A DNA stretch of 62,000 bases from Cristatella mucedo (taxonomy: Eukaryota; Bryozoa; Phylactolaemata; Cristatellidae), in NCBI GenBank assembly GCA_009760855.2, contig WPIO01000129.1, positions 1-62,000 of the forward strand, read 5' to 3'. Positions 35,401 through 48,000 of the stretch are shown piece by piece. The notes under the pieces are model-generated. The model saw only the letters and a list, made by a program, of their open reading frames with translations, had not been told where the DNA came from and made no database searches. Positions within the stretch are counted from its first letter, which is position 1, and each line of letters begins with the position of its first letter. Position numbers and translations under genes: made by a program.

Positions 35401-38400
35401 TAGTCAACAAGATAGAGAAGATCAGGGAGTCCACAGCTTAGTGGCAGCATCTCTCTGCAATCCCCCAATGTCTACATTAATAGAGGACACTATAAACATC
35501 GACCCTAAGTTCATATCCCGATCAAAGAAGAGAAATAGTAATTTAGTCACTATTCCTATAGTCCGCTTCTTTGATGCGTTGATCATTTTTGCTGATGCAA
35601 TGCATAACTACCATCATAAATATGTCATTAGCCTCAGGTCTTGTCCCATTATCTTTCAAAAGGCTGTAGTCAGGCCAATATGAAAAAATAGCCGATTAAA
35701 CAGTCTCTTTAATATAGTGACAGAAGAGCCTTTATGTCTATCACCACCACTGGCAGCAGCGATAAAGGATAGCCCACTGCAGGAATTGAACACACGAACT
35801 CGGGACAGAGGTCATGGACAGCAATTGCCTTAACTATTGTGCCGTCTTGGCTTACTAACACTAGACTAAGAGAAATTAACCAACCTTTACCCGGGCTCTC
35901 TTGAACATCACCTACACTAAGTTCAACAATATCACAGACACTAAATGAGTCACTGCAGACCTGCAGAACTCAAGCATTGAAACTGTAAACTTTGCTGCCA
36001 AGTTCCCGTCTGATTTTATAACTAACGCTCCAAGTATTTAGCATTTATTTTGGTGTATATATTACCACCTACTTTAGATGTCAGAATTACCTGGAGTATC
36101 TCAGCTAACTTTTTTGATATTTGGCAGCTTCCGATAATATTGATCGTCAAGTCCATCTAGAGGGCCTCTCATCTCACTTGGGCATCACTAGCACTGCACT
36201 GCAATTTTGCAGGTGCTATATCAGTGGGACACTCCAGTGTTTACATGAATGGACAAAGGTCATCCAAATAATTCTAGAAGTAGAGGGTATCAAGGGCTTT
36301 GTGCTTGGTTCCTTTTCTTTTCATTGTTTATACTTTCCCTCTTGCTCATGCGATTGCTAGGCGAAATCTGGGCTGTCAATTAAATGCTGATTACAGTCAG
36401 TTATGTGTCTGCTTTAAGCTCTCTCCGCACTCAAGAAAGTCAAATTATTCTGTCACCTCTCTTTCTGCATGTATTGATGACATCCGCACATTGATGGTAG
36501 CACACCACCATAAATTGAGTGATGGCACCACCAACATACTAGTTATGGATAAACAAGTGTGATTAAGAAATTTGAATGGTTACTGCTCACAATCGGCTCT
36601 GCCAGGATATCTCCTGTTAAATCTGGAAAAAATCCAGGTGTCATGCTCCAAAAAAAATTTCATGAAACGATCACATTAGCTCCACATCCAAATCTGCCTA
36701 GTTTTTTCTACATAATGTTTTTAAAATTCGGGCTTATTTAGACAGAAATACCACGTTGTAAGTAGATCGTAGATTTTGGACATCCCATCTTGATTTCTGT
36801 AACTACTACCTGCTGGCCTACCGGCCTGTGCAATCAGTCACTTTCAGCTTGGTGTAAATCTTTGGAACGATGCTTTTTTGTCAAGAGCGTCTTAGTTGGC
36901 GAATCTCACCGAATCTCTTCTCGCCAACCTGCACTGACTCCCAGTCAAGCAAAGCATTGAGTTCAAAGGAGGCTCACTCAGTTTTAGGTCCCTTCATTTT
37001 TGGCTCTAGCTTACCAATTATTTATACTCCCCAAACAAGTTAAGCATCGTAACACACGCTTCTTTTTCGATCTAGTAGTTTACCTATACAGCACGTTTAG
37101 CTCGTAAGCCCCCAAATCCTGGGACGCCTCCAACTTATGTCACGGCATTCCCTGACTAGACCACATTACCAAAGAAACTAACACGAATCGAATTATCGGA
37201 AAACTTAGGTCCATGAGATTTGTCCTTTTTGTGCTTGTGCCTGGTGGGGCTGTGCATGCTGTCACTAACCATCTATGCATGCAGATCCTGTGCATGTCAC
37301 CTTAACTATGTTATGCTGGTTGGCATTGAGCATACTATCACTAATTATCCGACCATTCTTCCTTTGAAGCAAACGTAAAGTTCCTAGAAACTGATGAAGT
37401 TTTCTGACGGCATTATATCATATGTATTTGTATTATCATGTTAGATTCTGAAAACGAACGAAATGCTTTGTCAAATAACACAAAAGAGTTCTATGAAAGA
37501 ACGTCATAGAAGCGTGGAGTGCATTTTCCAGCTTTTTTCCAAAGACTCAGTTAGCCATATTGTTTTTAAAAGCTCATCGACGATAGCAGCAATGGTCATT
37601 GTTTTAAAAATGTGGTGCATGCCTGCAATGGTCAAGACACAAGCTGCATTTTAGCTGCGATACTATTATTGCAATGTATATGCCATAGATTCATTGCACG
37701 ACTTTGCACCGATCTCTGTCTGAACCTGATTAGTCGGTAGAGTGCGATTCACAAAATTATGGAACATGATTCATGCGGCCGTAACGACCTAGAGTGGTCT
37801 CCCTCTATTTCAAGTCTCAAGATGAAAATCGTGTCACCCATCTTTGCTCGTTTCTCAAACACTTCTCTGTACTGTTCCTAAGGGCTCTGCTTGCTCAGGC
37901 GTGAGTGATTTAGTGCTTAGAACTAACCAGGGTATCTTTATCAACGATTGGCTCCTAGTAGGAGACAATCGTTAAGCAGGGCCTATTGTAGATTTTTGCA
38001 TGCTGGTCCAAGTGTGATGCATGCTGTTTTTCCATGCTAGTCTTAGCTTAATACGATGCATGTTAATAGCCCTTTTTAACAATTCTCTTGCAATGAATAG
38101 GATCTCGCCTAGACACAGCTGCATAGACTTTCGTTGGGTACCTATACGTGGATCATCACTACTAAATTCTTGAACATATGATTTAACCTATACAAGTGTA
38201 GCTTTGGCGCCTTATAAGCAATGTATTCAGCAAATGTAAAGCGCCTAGAGAGAGATTGAGTTATCTGAGGCGCTTTATCAAGGGCATTATTATTATTATT
38301 ATTCATCTTAAATGAACAGCAACTCTGGCCATTCCATTTTTTTACAAACGGTAATAGAGGCATCCCGTAAACAAATATTTGTTTTGTTAGTAATTCTTGT

Positions 38401-41400
38401 ACATACTCAGAGTTGAAGTCACGGTATGAGCAGGTGTTTGAGACACAACTGTACTTCCAATCTCCGTGAAGTATATTTTGAGTCCAACACAGTTTTTTCT
38501 GCAAGAAAAAGAAACAAGCCCACATGCTTTTAAACATGAGTATGCTAGCACGTGAGCTCCCTAAATACAAATAACTGAAGTCGAGCTTGTTTTTCCACAT
38601 TTTTATGTTTACAAAGCACCTGTAATGGTGCTGCTGTTTTGATTGTCCTACGAACATTTCATTTAAGTCTGCAAAATTTATAAATTTGAATATCTAGCTA
38701 CAAATTTAGATTCCTAGTAAAACCTTCAACATATATTTAAATATTTAATAAAGACTCAGTGATTAGCTTGCTATCATTAAAGCTTAGAGAGAAAATCTAA
38801 AATTTAATAATGTTCTTCTAATTTTTGATAGTTGAAAATAATAAATAACCGTTAAGGAAAACAGTGGTCAGCTGATTCTACGGCCTTATAATTTCTAGGT
38901 ATCACCCTGGTTGTGGCAAATAAAATGTGCGTTGCAGTTGCCGAACTCCTAGGTAGTAAAGTCCGTGCACCTTACTGCTAGATTGAGAAGCAGCTGAACG
39001 AAGTAAAACATCGACCAATTCAAGAGCCACTTTTAGGCAGCAGTAGAAGAGTTTCAGAGCCTATTACTCCGCTTTCAGAGGTCAATCAGAGGTTCCCTAC
39101 TGCAGGCCTCAAATTCAATAACTATCTGATTTGAGAATTTCAAGCGATAGCGAGTAAATCTACAGGGATATATGATTGTGTTCAATTTATGCAGTGCATG
39201 GCATTAGAACGGCAATAAAAATCAATGGAAATTGTAGTGCATCTAAAACTATACTTGCGGTGTTTGATCTCGCATGAGTTGCCAGAAACTTAGTTGACTG
39301 AATTCAAATTTCCGGTTAAAATCTTGAATTGAAAAATAAAAACAAGCTTTAGCCTTAATAAAAACATCATTCCAATGATGGAGTCTTTCAAAGCAATTCT
39401 TCCAAATTTGGTCTTCCTTTTGGCCATCCAAACTTACTAAATATGAATAGACGTTTAGAAAACTTGTGTCAATAATATTGGGAATATATATATATATATA
39501 TATGCATATTTTCGGTAGTAGTTTAATTTATTATTTGACCTCTTGAAAGCTTGTCCAATTAATCAGCTATTACGAAGTCTGACCTCATATTTTTGGACGA
39601 CCTCAGCATGTCACATATTAGGGGAATGGTACATTTATTGAAACTTTGCATGCAGAGTAGTAAAGTAATCATCGGAAAACCTTTCCATAGAGGGGCTACT
39701 CATATTTGAGCTGAGATAAAGATCTCTTTTTTAAGTTGAATATACGTTATCATTAGACAATGCATTCTTTGTAGTGTAGGATGTACTCGAAGATCTTCTC
39801 AATTACTCGATGATTATAGTTGGGGCTTCAGTCTTGAGGTCCTGAGCTAGCCGTCTATGCTTCGACCTTCTCAATAAATAAATGATGATAACCATCTGCG
39901 AGACAAGAACTCACATAATACAGCTACAAATTACGATATCCAGTGGAAAATATATTTACAGGTCGGGGCGAATTGTGACTATTGCGGAAAGTTGGAAACG
40001 ACATAGAAAACCGGAGACTTATTGTTAGATTGTTGACACTCAACGTTCATATCTACAAGTATTCTCACAGAGGCAATACTGACAATACATTGATAAAATG
40101 CTGCATGGTTTCTAGTTGTCTTAGATCCAGCGATTGATTGATGCATTCATGAGGACTACACGACACCCGACGTCAACTAGGATCAGTCCTCTGCTCACTC
40201 ATGACGGCTAACAAAGAGGCCATTGTTGTGGCTCTTCGTGGTTTCCAGTGATCTCAGTGTTTGGTAATGGTCATTGATCACAGTTGGGTGTGTGAAAAAC
40301 CGTCATTTTAAAAACCGCTGTTTGCAGTTTGAAATTTTAAAAAAGAGCTGTTAGCAGCAGTTTTTCTGTCTTCCCCTTTTTATTACTTTACAGTCTCTAA
40401 CTTATTCTCGTGATAAATACAATTTCATAATGAATATTGTGTGATGATTTCTAAATCAATAAACTTTACTTATTATAATAATATTTCAAGAATATAATTA
40501 AATTAAGTGATTCCTAATAAAGTACAAGTAAATTGATCGAGATGCAATCTTAATATATCTGTCAAACTGTCTAAACGTCTCTCAATGTCGGTTCGATGCA
40601 TAAAATTGCCTTGTGCAATCTTTGGAGCTCTTGCTGCACTGGACAGAGTTTCTCAAGAGTGCGAATTTTGACGAGCTACTAAAACTGTCTTGCCCTGTGC
40701 TTGCAATTGAAGTTTTATATTTTTTGAAGTAACAACCTAAATTAATCTTGAAGAGACAAGTTCATGCTTTCAGCATCATTTGCTGGCAGTTTTATGGTCA
40801 CTTGTACACATTGACTCTAAATAGAACTGGGGCTAGAATTCCGATACAATTAAAGTACGGTTTGCCAAGAGAATCGATGGATCTTTAAGGTTGAGATTAA
40901 AGATCATTATGTCCTTGCTCAATTGCTCTTCAATGCTACACTTCACATTTTTCACGAGCTGGTACTAATGTTATTATTCAGTCTACTGTGCTTGTTGAAT
41001 GCGAATTATAAAATTGTGTCAGCAGTCATAGGCATGGCTTCTTGCCGACTTGGATTATAAACAGCAAGTTTCGCAGACTCTATTGCTTTTACTAAAGTAT
41101 CGGATGCTTGAAAACGCAATGACTTAGTCATTTCAAGGGCCTTGAATTTGATTAGTATTTTATCGATGGCAATTTTTGTCTTTTGTGGAGCCTCTGAAAT
41201 TGTTGGGATGGAGTTACAGCATGTACCCGCTTCAAGATGGCGATTGATCTAAACTCAACTTTGACTTTTTATTCAAAGAAATTTTTTAAAAAGTTGATTT
41301 TTTGATGAATTTGACAAGGTAATTGGGTTTCGTGAGCAGACGATGGTGATCAACGTTTCTTACTCTCGTATCCACACTGATCACTTCAAAGTCTGTACCT

Positions 41401-44400
41401 GCTTAAAAAAATTCCCATTTCATCAATATCGTTACTACCCAGGTGAAAATCTATCATATCAGTACTCTTCTTCGCCAACGGGTCTCATACTCCAATGTGC
41501 AGATAATAGTTTAAGCAGAACCATCCAATGACATCGATGTGGGTAAGGTATTTCTTATTTATTGCAGTGGCATCCTTTGTAGATCCTAACAAATTCATCT
41601 CTGTAGTTATATGAAAGTGCTCAAATGCTGTCTCTTTAATTCGTTCATTCCAAAAGCAATGCACGAACCAAAATGCGAGCAAGTCCTTTTCGATTGGTGT
41701 TTCCTGGCTCCTGTCATTAAAGTTGCCTCCGAAGATTCCACCTGCTTGCACAGTTGTGTATTTGTTAAAAGTCATGCTAAAATGTACTCCTCTCTCTAGT
41801 TTTCCCGTGATGTTTGTAATAATTTTGTTTCTCGTTTCTTAGTAGTCATCATTAACCAGCTTTATCAATTATCTTTCATTCACTGGAAGTGAGAATCTAT
41901 CCAGCGAGATTGATTGCATATATGCTTATTTCTAGTCATACCTCCAGTCAATATTCTATCAGTAGCTAGATCGAGAATAATCTCCTTCAGACTGTTTTGC
42001 CCTAGAAAATTGGCAATCATAGTTATTCTCTTATCATTCACTGTCTCTTCCTTTGGTGTAAAACCACCTGCAGGATTATCAAAATCACTTCCACGTATTT
42101 TAAGATGTTTTTCTACATTTTTGGAAAGAGTTTCCAGAGCAATAATAATTTCATTGAAAGTGCATCTTCACATTAATTCTTGATCAGTGGTTCTTAACCT
42201 TTCTTATCCCGTGACCTTTGAATAAAGTTCTTCATGCTTTGGTGATTCCCAATCGTAAAATTATTGTATACAAAATGCAGAAATGCATAATTTCTGACGG
42301 TCCGACTCGATCCTGGTGAAAGGGTCGTTAGACCCCCAAAGAGGTCGCGACCCAAAGTTTGAGAACATTTGTTATAGATCTTCTGTAATTAAACTGTTTC
42401 ATTTTGCAACATCTTTCCAAAATGAAGACGCGACTGAAAATACAATCAAAATTTGTTGACACCAGATCAAATTATTTGTATCTGACTTAATTTGAAAAAA
42501 TGAGCATTGTTTATAGATTTTGGCCAATTCGATAAAATCATCCTTAATTTCTAAAATAAATATAGCAACATTAATAAATTGTGTCGCTTATTTTTAATCT
42601 ATAGAGAAAGTTTAAGTTTTAGTAATAGTATCTCTTTGTTTAAAAATATGTACGTTAGAAACAATATAACAGGTAGAAAAAACAGCTGTTCATTAGTTTT
42701 GATCTTGAGCGAGAAACAGCTGTTTTATTTTCACTATTAAACAGTTACTAGAAAACATAGTCACAGAGTGGAGTTGGCTGAAAAAAGTACAATAGATACA
42801 CTTCTTGAAATGTGTTCTTAGCTGTTGCCGGACTGTTTGCAGGTATTCTCGTTGCAGTATCTCACCTAATTCTTACACCTTTGACTTTGTAGCGAAAGTG
42901 AACTGAAATGAAGAAGATGGAATTACTGCCCTCAAGAAAAATCCACGACCCCCTGAAGTTTGTTACATATCAAAGAGAAAGACCTTAATGTTACCACAGG
43001 TGGCTCGTGCCCATTTGAAAACAGTTCAATGAATAAAACTTCGGGCATCACAATGTAGTCGGTCACTGTGTCAGCCTCTAAAGCCAGTGTATCCGGGTTT
43101 ATCGACCATCCAAAGAGAAGCTTTGGGCTAGTATTAGGTAGGACAAAATGCATCGAGTAAAATGCGTCGACTTTCTTGGTCTAGTCAATAAACCGTATAT
43201 ATTGAAGCGATGAACTCGCTAGCAATGCAGAAATGTCTGGCTAAAGCCTAATGCTTTCCGTAAGTGGGAGGCAAGAGTAGGCTCAGGGGTGTGTAAGTTA
43301 GTTTATATTGTAGCCCAGTCGAACGCACCTGCTAGGCTCCTTTTATTAAAGCAAATTATAAATTTCCAAAACTTCCGTTACCGAAACGGTCTATCCTAGA
43401 ATGCGAGCAACTGCTACTCTTTTTAACTGAAGGCTCTAGAGCATAGGTGGTGGGCGGCACAATAATTCTTAGTTAGAGTTCGACCAGCCAATACTGGAGC
43501 AAGCTAAGAACTACTAAAAAATGAGTGTGGTGCATATCTAGGTTTCTATGTTCACACACTGGATCACAAAAATACCTGGCTTTATTCACTATGCAAGTCC
43601 TAAAAAAATGAGGCTACGAGCTCTTCCGGTAAATAGTATTTAAAGCTGGATGCACATCCAAAGCCGCTCAGGCATTGACAGTAACAATTAAAAAATAACG
43701 ACAGTAAAAGCTGCTAAGTCCTCGTTGTTTCTTGAGCTAAAGGTAAAAAGAGAATACATTGTGCCTCAAAAAGCAGGAAATGTGCATGTAAAATACCTAA
43801 ATAGCTTAGAATCGTTCATATTATGAGAGCCAGATAGTATGAACACGTTTGCACTACGCTTTCAGGGTATAGGTGCTCAATGCACAAATTAAACTCATTC
43901 ATATAGCCTCACAGGAGAACTTGATCTATATTCTGGAGCTTTACTTTACGCCTCGGGGCTCGAGCCCATGACCTCAGCCAGACCGTGATCAGTGTGAGTA
44001 CCTCAACCGTTGGACCAAACCAGATCAGACAAGTGCCAACTAATCAGCGAATGGAGGTTCAAGTTTTTACAGTAGAGGTTAAAGACATCCCAGACGAGAT
44101 CTTTCCAAAATTCTGCCTATTTTAGGTTTTGCATTTACTTTCTGATCAAAACCACGGTGCCATGAAACTTGTGTGCACGCTTTTGCCTAAGCTGCAAGTA
44201 ACCAGCAAAAGATACCCACCTAGATTTGTTCGTCCTAAATTGCTAAGATGTATTCGACACCCACGGAATGTTATGTAAGAGATGCTCCTAGGATGTAGGC
44301 CTTTAATAAATGTGACGTTATTGGCAAGTTATTCCAAGAAGAATTCTCGAAATGGCTGTAGTGACCCAGGCATCTTGCTAGCTTATCACTGGGCGCCTGA

Positions 44401-44997
44401 CTGTCGAGACTTCACTCACATTACAGACATCCACTTAAGCGTTTCCCTTCCCTAAGCCAGTTCCATTTGCAGGGGAGTAGGTGTTTCGATATGGCAAATT
44501 GGTCAGTTTTGTCGGCATTTTCAAATTGAAGATTTCAGTTGCTGGCTTCTCCCAGAAACTGGCTTTCTGGCTGTGTGCATTGGGCTTTGCCTTCAAGGGT
44601 GGTGAACGATGGCTGGCTAACACTCGGCTGGCAACGGCTTAATGCTACTGAGGCTTTGGTAGTTCACGGTGGTTGTAAAGACTACGAATATATTAGAAAG
44701 CGATTTCAGCGTGCGTTCCAAACCTCCGGGTCTACTCGAGGGAACGGCCTGGTGAGCCGTAATGGCATACTAGGTAAGGCGGTTGCTTTCACGACCTCGG
44801 TCCCAAGGTCGTGGGCTCGATTCCTGCGATGGGCGATTCTATATCGCCACTGCAAGCAGTGGTGATTGCCGTAAAGGCTCTTTTGTCGCTATACAAAAGG
44901 AGGCTGTTTAACCAGCTATGACATTAGGACAATGGCCTGAGGCCCAAGCAAAACTACGATGGTTATTTAGGGAGGTTTTAGGGCCTTCTCTCTCTCC

Positions 44998-45034
<37 letters not shown>

Positions 45035-48000
45035 TCTAGCACTCTCACTCTCTCTACGCTGCAGATATTACTTTCAGCTTTATGATTCATGCGAGGGCAA
45101 CAGCCGCTGTGTAGAAATTGCAATTTATCCTTCCTGAGCTACATCTCTACAGGTTGAACTTTGCTCATGAATTAGTGCACTGAGAAATTACCACTTACTG
45201 CTTGAAATGGCTACGGTGCGACAAAATGCACTTACGTGAGAAAACTGGCAGGTACTTGTGTCAAAGACTCCAGCTCACGGCCAAAATAGCTGCTAGGGAA
45301 TGGTGCGTAGCTTACGGTCGAAGCGAATTCCTCGTAATTGCAAGGATCTGGACATTGGCAGTACTGACTGAAGTTGCTGTTGATCATTCCTAAAACGTTA
45401 GCTGGCGAGATAGAGTAGCCCCAAGCACTAGCGCTAATACCTTAAACAGTGTAGCAAATACTTTCAAAATGAGCACGACACATCTCTTAAGATATTCAGA
45501 TAACTAGAGTACATAAAATACTAGCTGAATTAGCAGCCTCTTTTGCATAGTGACAGAAGAGCCTTTACTGCTAAAACCACAACTTTCAGTAACGTCAAAG
45601 CCCCTACAGGATTAGAACCAACAACCTCGCGACCAAGGTAATATTAATAGCAACAACAATGCACTTGATAAAGCGCCCTCAGAGAACTCAATCTCTTTCT
45701 AGACGCTTTACATTTACTGCAAAGGGTAGGTCGGGAAAAGCAACCACATGACCCAGTGGGGCTGAAGCCACATGATTTTAAGGCTATTCATTACTTTCAT
45801 TGGCATGCAGCAAGCTGGCTTGGTCGAGCAGTTACTGTGTTCGCCTCGACCAAGTCCTGGCTGAGATCGTGGGCTCGAGCCCGGAAGCATATGCTTAGCG
45901 CCTAAGTAGAGATCAAGTTCTTTTTCTCTTAAGTGTTATAAGAATGAAGTATTGTATTTTCAATACGTAAGAATATCAATAATATTTCTTAAAAAATCAA
46001 GCCGGTAGCTAAGTCGCTGGCTAGCCTTTCGGGCGAACGTCTGATCTAGGGAATTTGGTTACTATCTTGGGAGTTGCACAATTGACGAGTAAACGACACT
46101 GTAATGTAACCATTCTAGCAGCAGCAAGCGATTAGTGTCATCCTGGCAAGAACGTACCAGGAATCAGTACTGCTTAACTAGGAAATGGTAAACACAATTG
46201 CTCGCTGGCCGAGCGATTCCACTTAAAGCCGCCAATTTTATGACAAAATATGACAAACTGAAAGCATGTGTTGGCTAGCAGAACAGTCTTACTCATTATC
46301 TCGGATATCGTGCAACCTGATTGTTTGGCTGCACTACCTTTAATATCCTAGTAGGGATTACCGTGCAATTGCAGGCCAGAAATAATTCCAATGACATGTT
46401 GATCTTTATCGCCTCACGGCCTCGTCGATTACCAACGATTCTAGCTACCACCACATTCATACATGATACAACTGAGCAAGCATTTAGAATCCTCCGGATT
46501 TGAGCTTGAGATTTCGCTAGGCTTGTGACCACTGGGAATAATTAGATGAGTGGCTTCAGCTGTTAGTCAGTACCCTAGCAACGTATGGTGTCGGCCTAAG
46601 TCAATTGTAGTCTCAGTCAAATGATAGGATTAACAATCCTGGTCAAAAATGCTGTTTAAAATCAACCGAATGAATGATAAGTGTCTTAGTGACCTTTCTT
46701 CTCCACGGGTATTGCCAGATAGTAAAAAAAAGTGGTCACCCGTCGTCATGAAGTGCATACAGTTCAGATCTGCCTCTTACTTTTTTTCCCCAAGTACCAA
46801 GTCGGAGCACTAGCCTTTGGACTAAACACGGTGGGTAATTTTGAATTCATATGAAATGTGATAGTTACTATTAGATACCTGCTTCGTTTGCCTTACAATT
46901 GGTTAAGTTGCTAATACAATTAAATGTGGCAAATTCTATGCATAATTTTCTGTACATGCAAGTGTATCTCTGTCTGTGACTCCACAAAAGCATAAAGACC
47001 ATGTGTGTGTTATTCAGGAGAGTTTTTAATGGCGTACTCACAGCCTAAGCGGCTTTCGGTACGCATTCGGTAACCAGCAGACTTCGTCTCACGTAACCAA
47101 GAGAAAGTTGAAAGCATGGCAAAGTCGGGAGAGCTGTTGAGGTAGTGAGAAGCATGGAAGTACAACTCAGGATCACTGAAAAGAATGAGCCATAGTAGGC
47201 AGCGGGAGAAAGTTTTCGTTGCGGAAGAAATGTGGAAGTAAGTTCCACAGTCTTTGACCTGCAGAGCCTAACCGTCTGCTTCAATTATAAACAATCACAA
47301 AGTCGAAAAGGAATGTAGGACAGAAGAGCTTTTTACTGCACAGGAGAAGCCCAAGTGGCTTTGGGACAGAGTCAGCAGCCATCGTCTCATATAGGGAAGG
47401 CAAAACAAAAACCTAGTTCGAATGACTAGGACGGAGTAAAAAAAAAAAGTAGTGGCAGCAACGTTGTAGTTGGATATCGCAAAATTCCCAAAATCGAAAG
47501 CAAAACTAACTGAAAGATAATATTATGCCTACCAGTTGCAAATGTGTGTTGTAACGTTAAAGATAAAAAACGCACAACAAGTTTGGTAAAACAGTTATTA
47601 AAAGAAATAGGCAGCCCATTTTAATAATTTTAATATTTATTTATAACACAGAAATGCAAGAAGAATGCATGCGCTGTACTGTGTTCAAATAATTATTAAT
47701 AAATTAACCATGCACGGATTTGTTAGTAACCCCGTGTGACGTCTTAATATTATTCAAGTAACTGAAACCATCAAATCTTTTAAAAAAGAGTTCACTCAAC
47801 ACACGCTCTTGGATTCATTTACTCAGTTACTGCTTCATAAAAATCAAGGCATTTCAATAGAAGTCCTTCTACAAGTGAGTTGCAGAAACCCAGACTGCAG
47901 AGTATAATCAAAGTAGTAAGATCCTTTTTTTATTAATGGCCTCCTTATACTATCGTTACTTCTGAAGCAAGCAAAGGTAACTACCGGTCTTGAAACCAGA

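Larger units (their letters stand above)
33860..37430 (+). mobile_element. CR1/L2-type LINE, long relic with endonuclease and reverse transcriptase, SINEs nested inside
   Basis: The most complete LINE in the window, in the intron before the TM2 exon and antisense to the channel gene. The apurinic-type endonuclease domain is seen as LNLLGLTETCL (34065-34100), LPEGFYFFHTPRYFNTGGKF and LILTEVHRPPG (34300-34335), then a 'DDLNVHF' where GDFNIH is expected. The pre-palm region has DNRFTNFLVNKIEKIREST (35380-35435). The palm block is seen at 36125-36560 (SSHLGITSTALQF, LNADYSQLCVCF where YxDDxQ is expected) and the C-terminus to 37160. The tail at 37365-37430 is weak. SINE insertions lie at 34995-35275 and 35700-35880. 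Dead: many stops. Confidence 0.9.

Noticed and set aside
37600-37660. Minus-strand CSLCLDHC reading
   Set aside because: Too short, stops after a few codons, no splice sites.
38142-38657. 171-codon minus-strand open frame, the longest on that strand
   Set aside because: It runs through a LINE 3' tail (the poly-Asn and SRRFTFAEY part). Only the segment bounded by good splice sites (38498-38407) is kept, as an exon candidate.
42932-43153. Minus-strand frame ending ELFSNGHEPPVV
   Set aside because: Loose likeness to the central ectodomain, which is already supplied by exon 5; splice sites absent.
44750-44835. Functional tRNA gene
   Set aside because: Box A and box B are present, but the acceptor stem does not close and the sequence continues as a dispersed SINE body found in several copies.
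44908-45123. Arg-Glu-rich minus-strand frame
   Set aside because: Translation of the CT-rich microsatellite.
46296-46532. Minus-strand frame with ACNCTVIPTR as a channel exon
   Set aside because: The C-x-C is isolated; no other family motif and no phase-compatible borders.
47045-47284. 79-codon minus-strand frame as a gene
   Set aside because: It lies inside the ACATT-type repeat and is not open in the other three copies.
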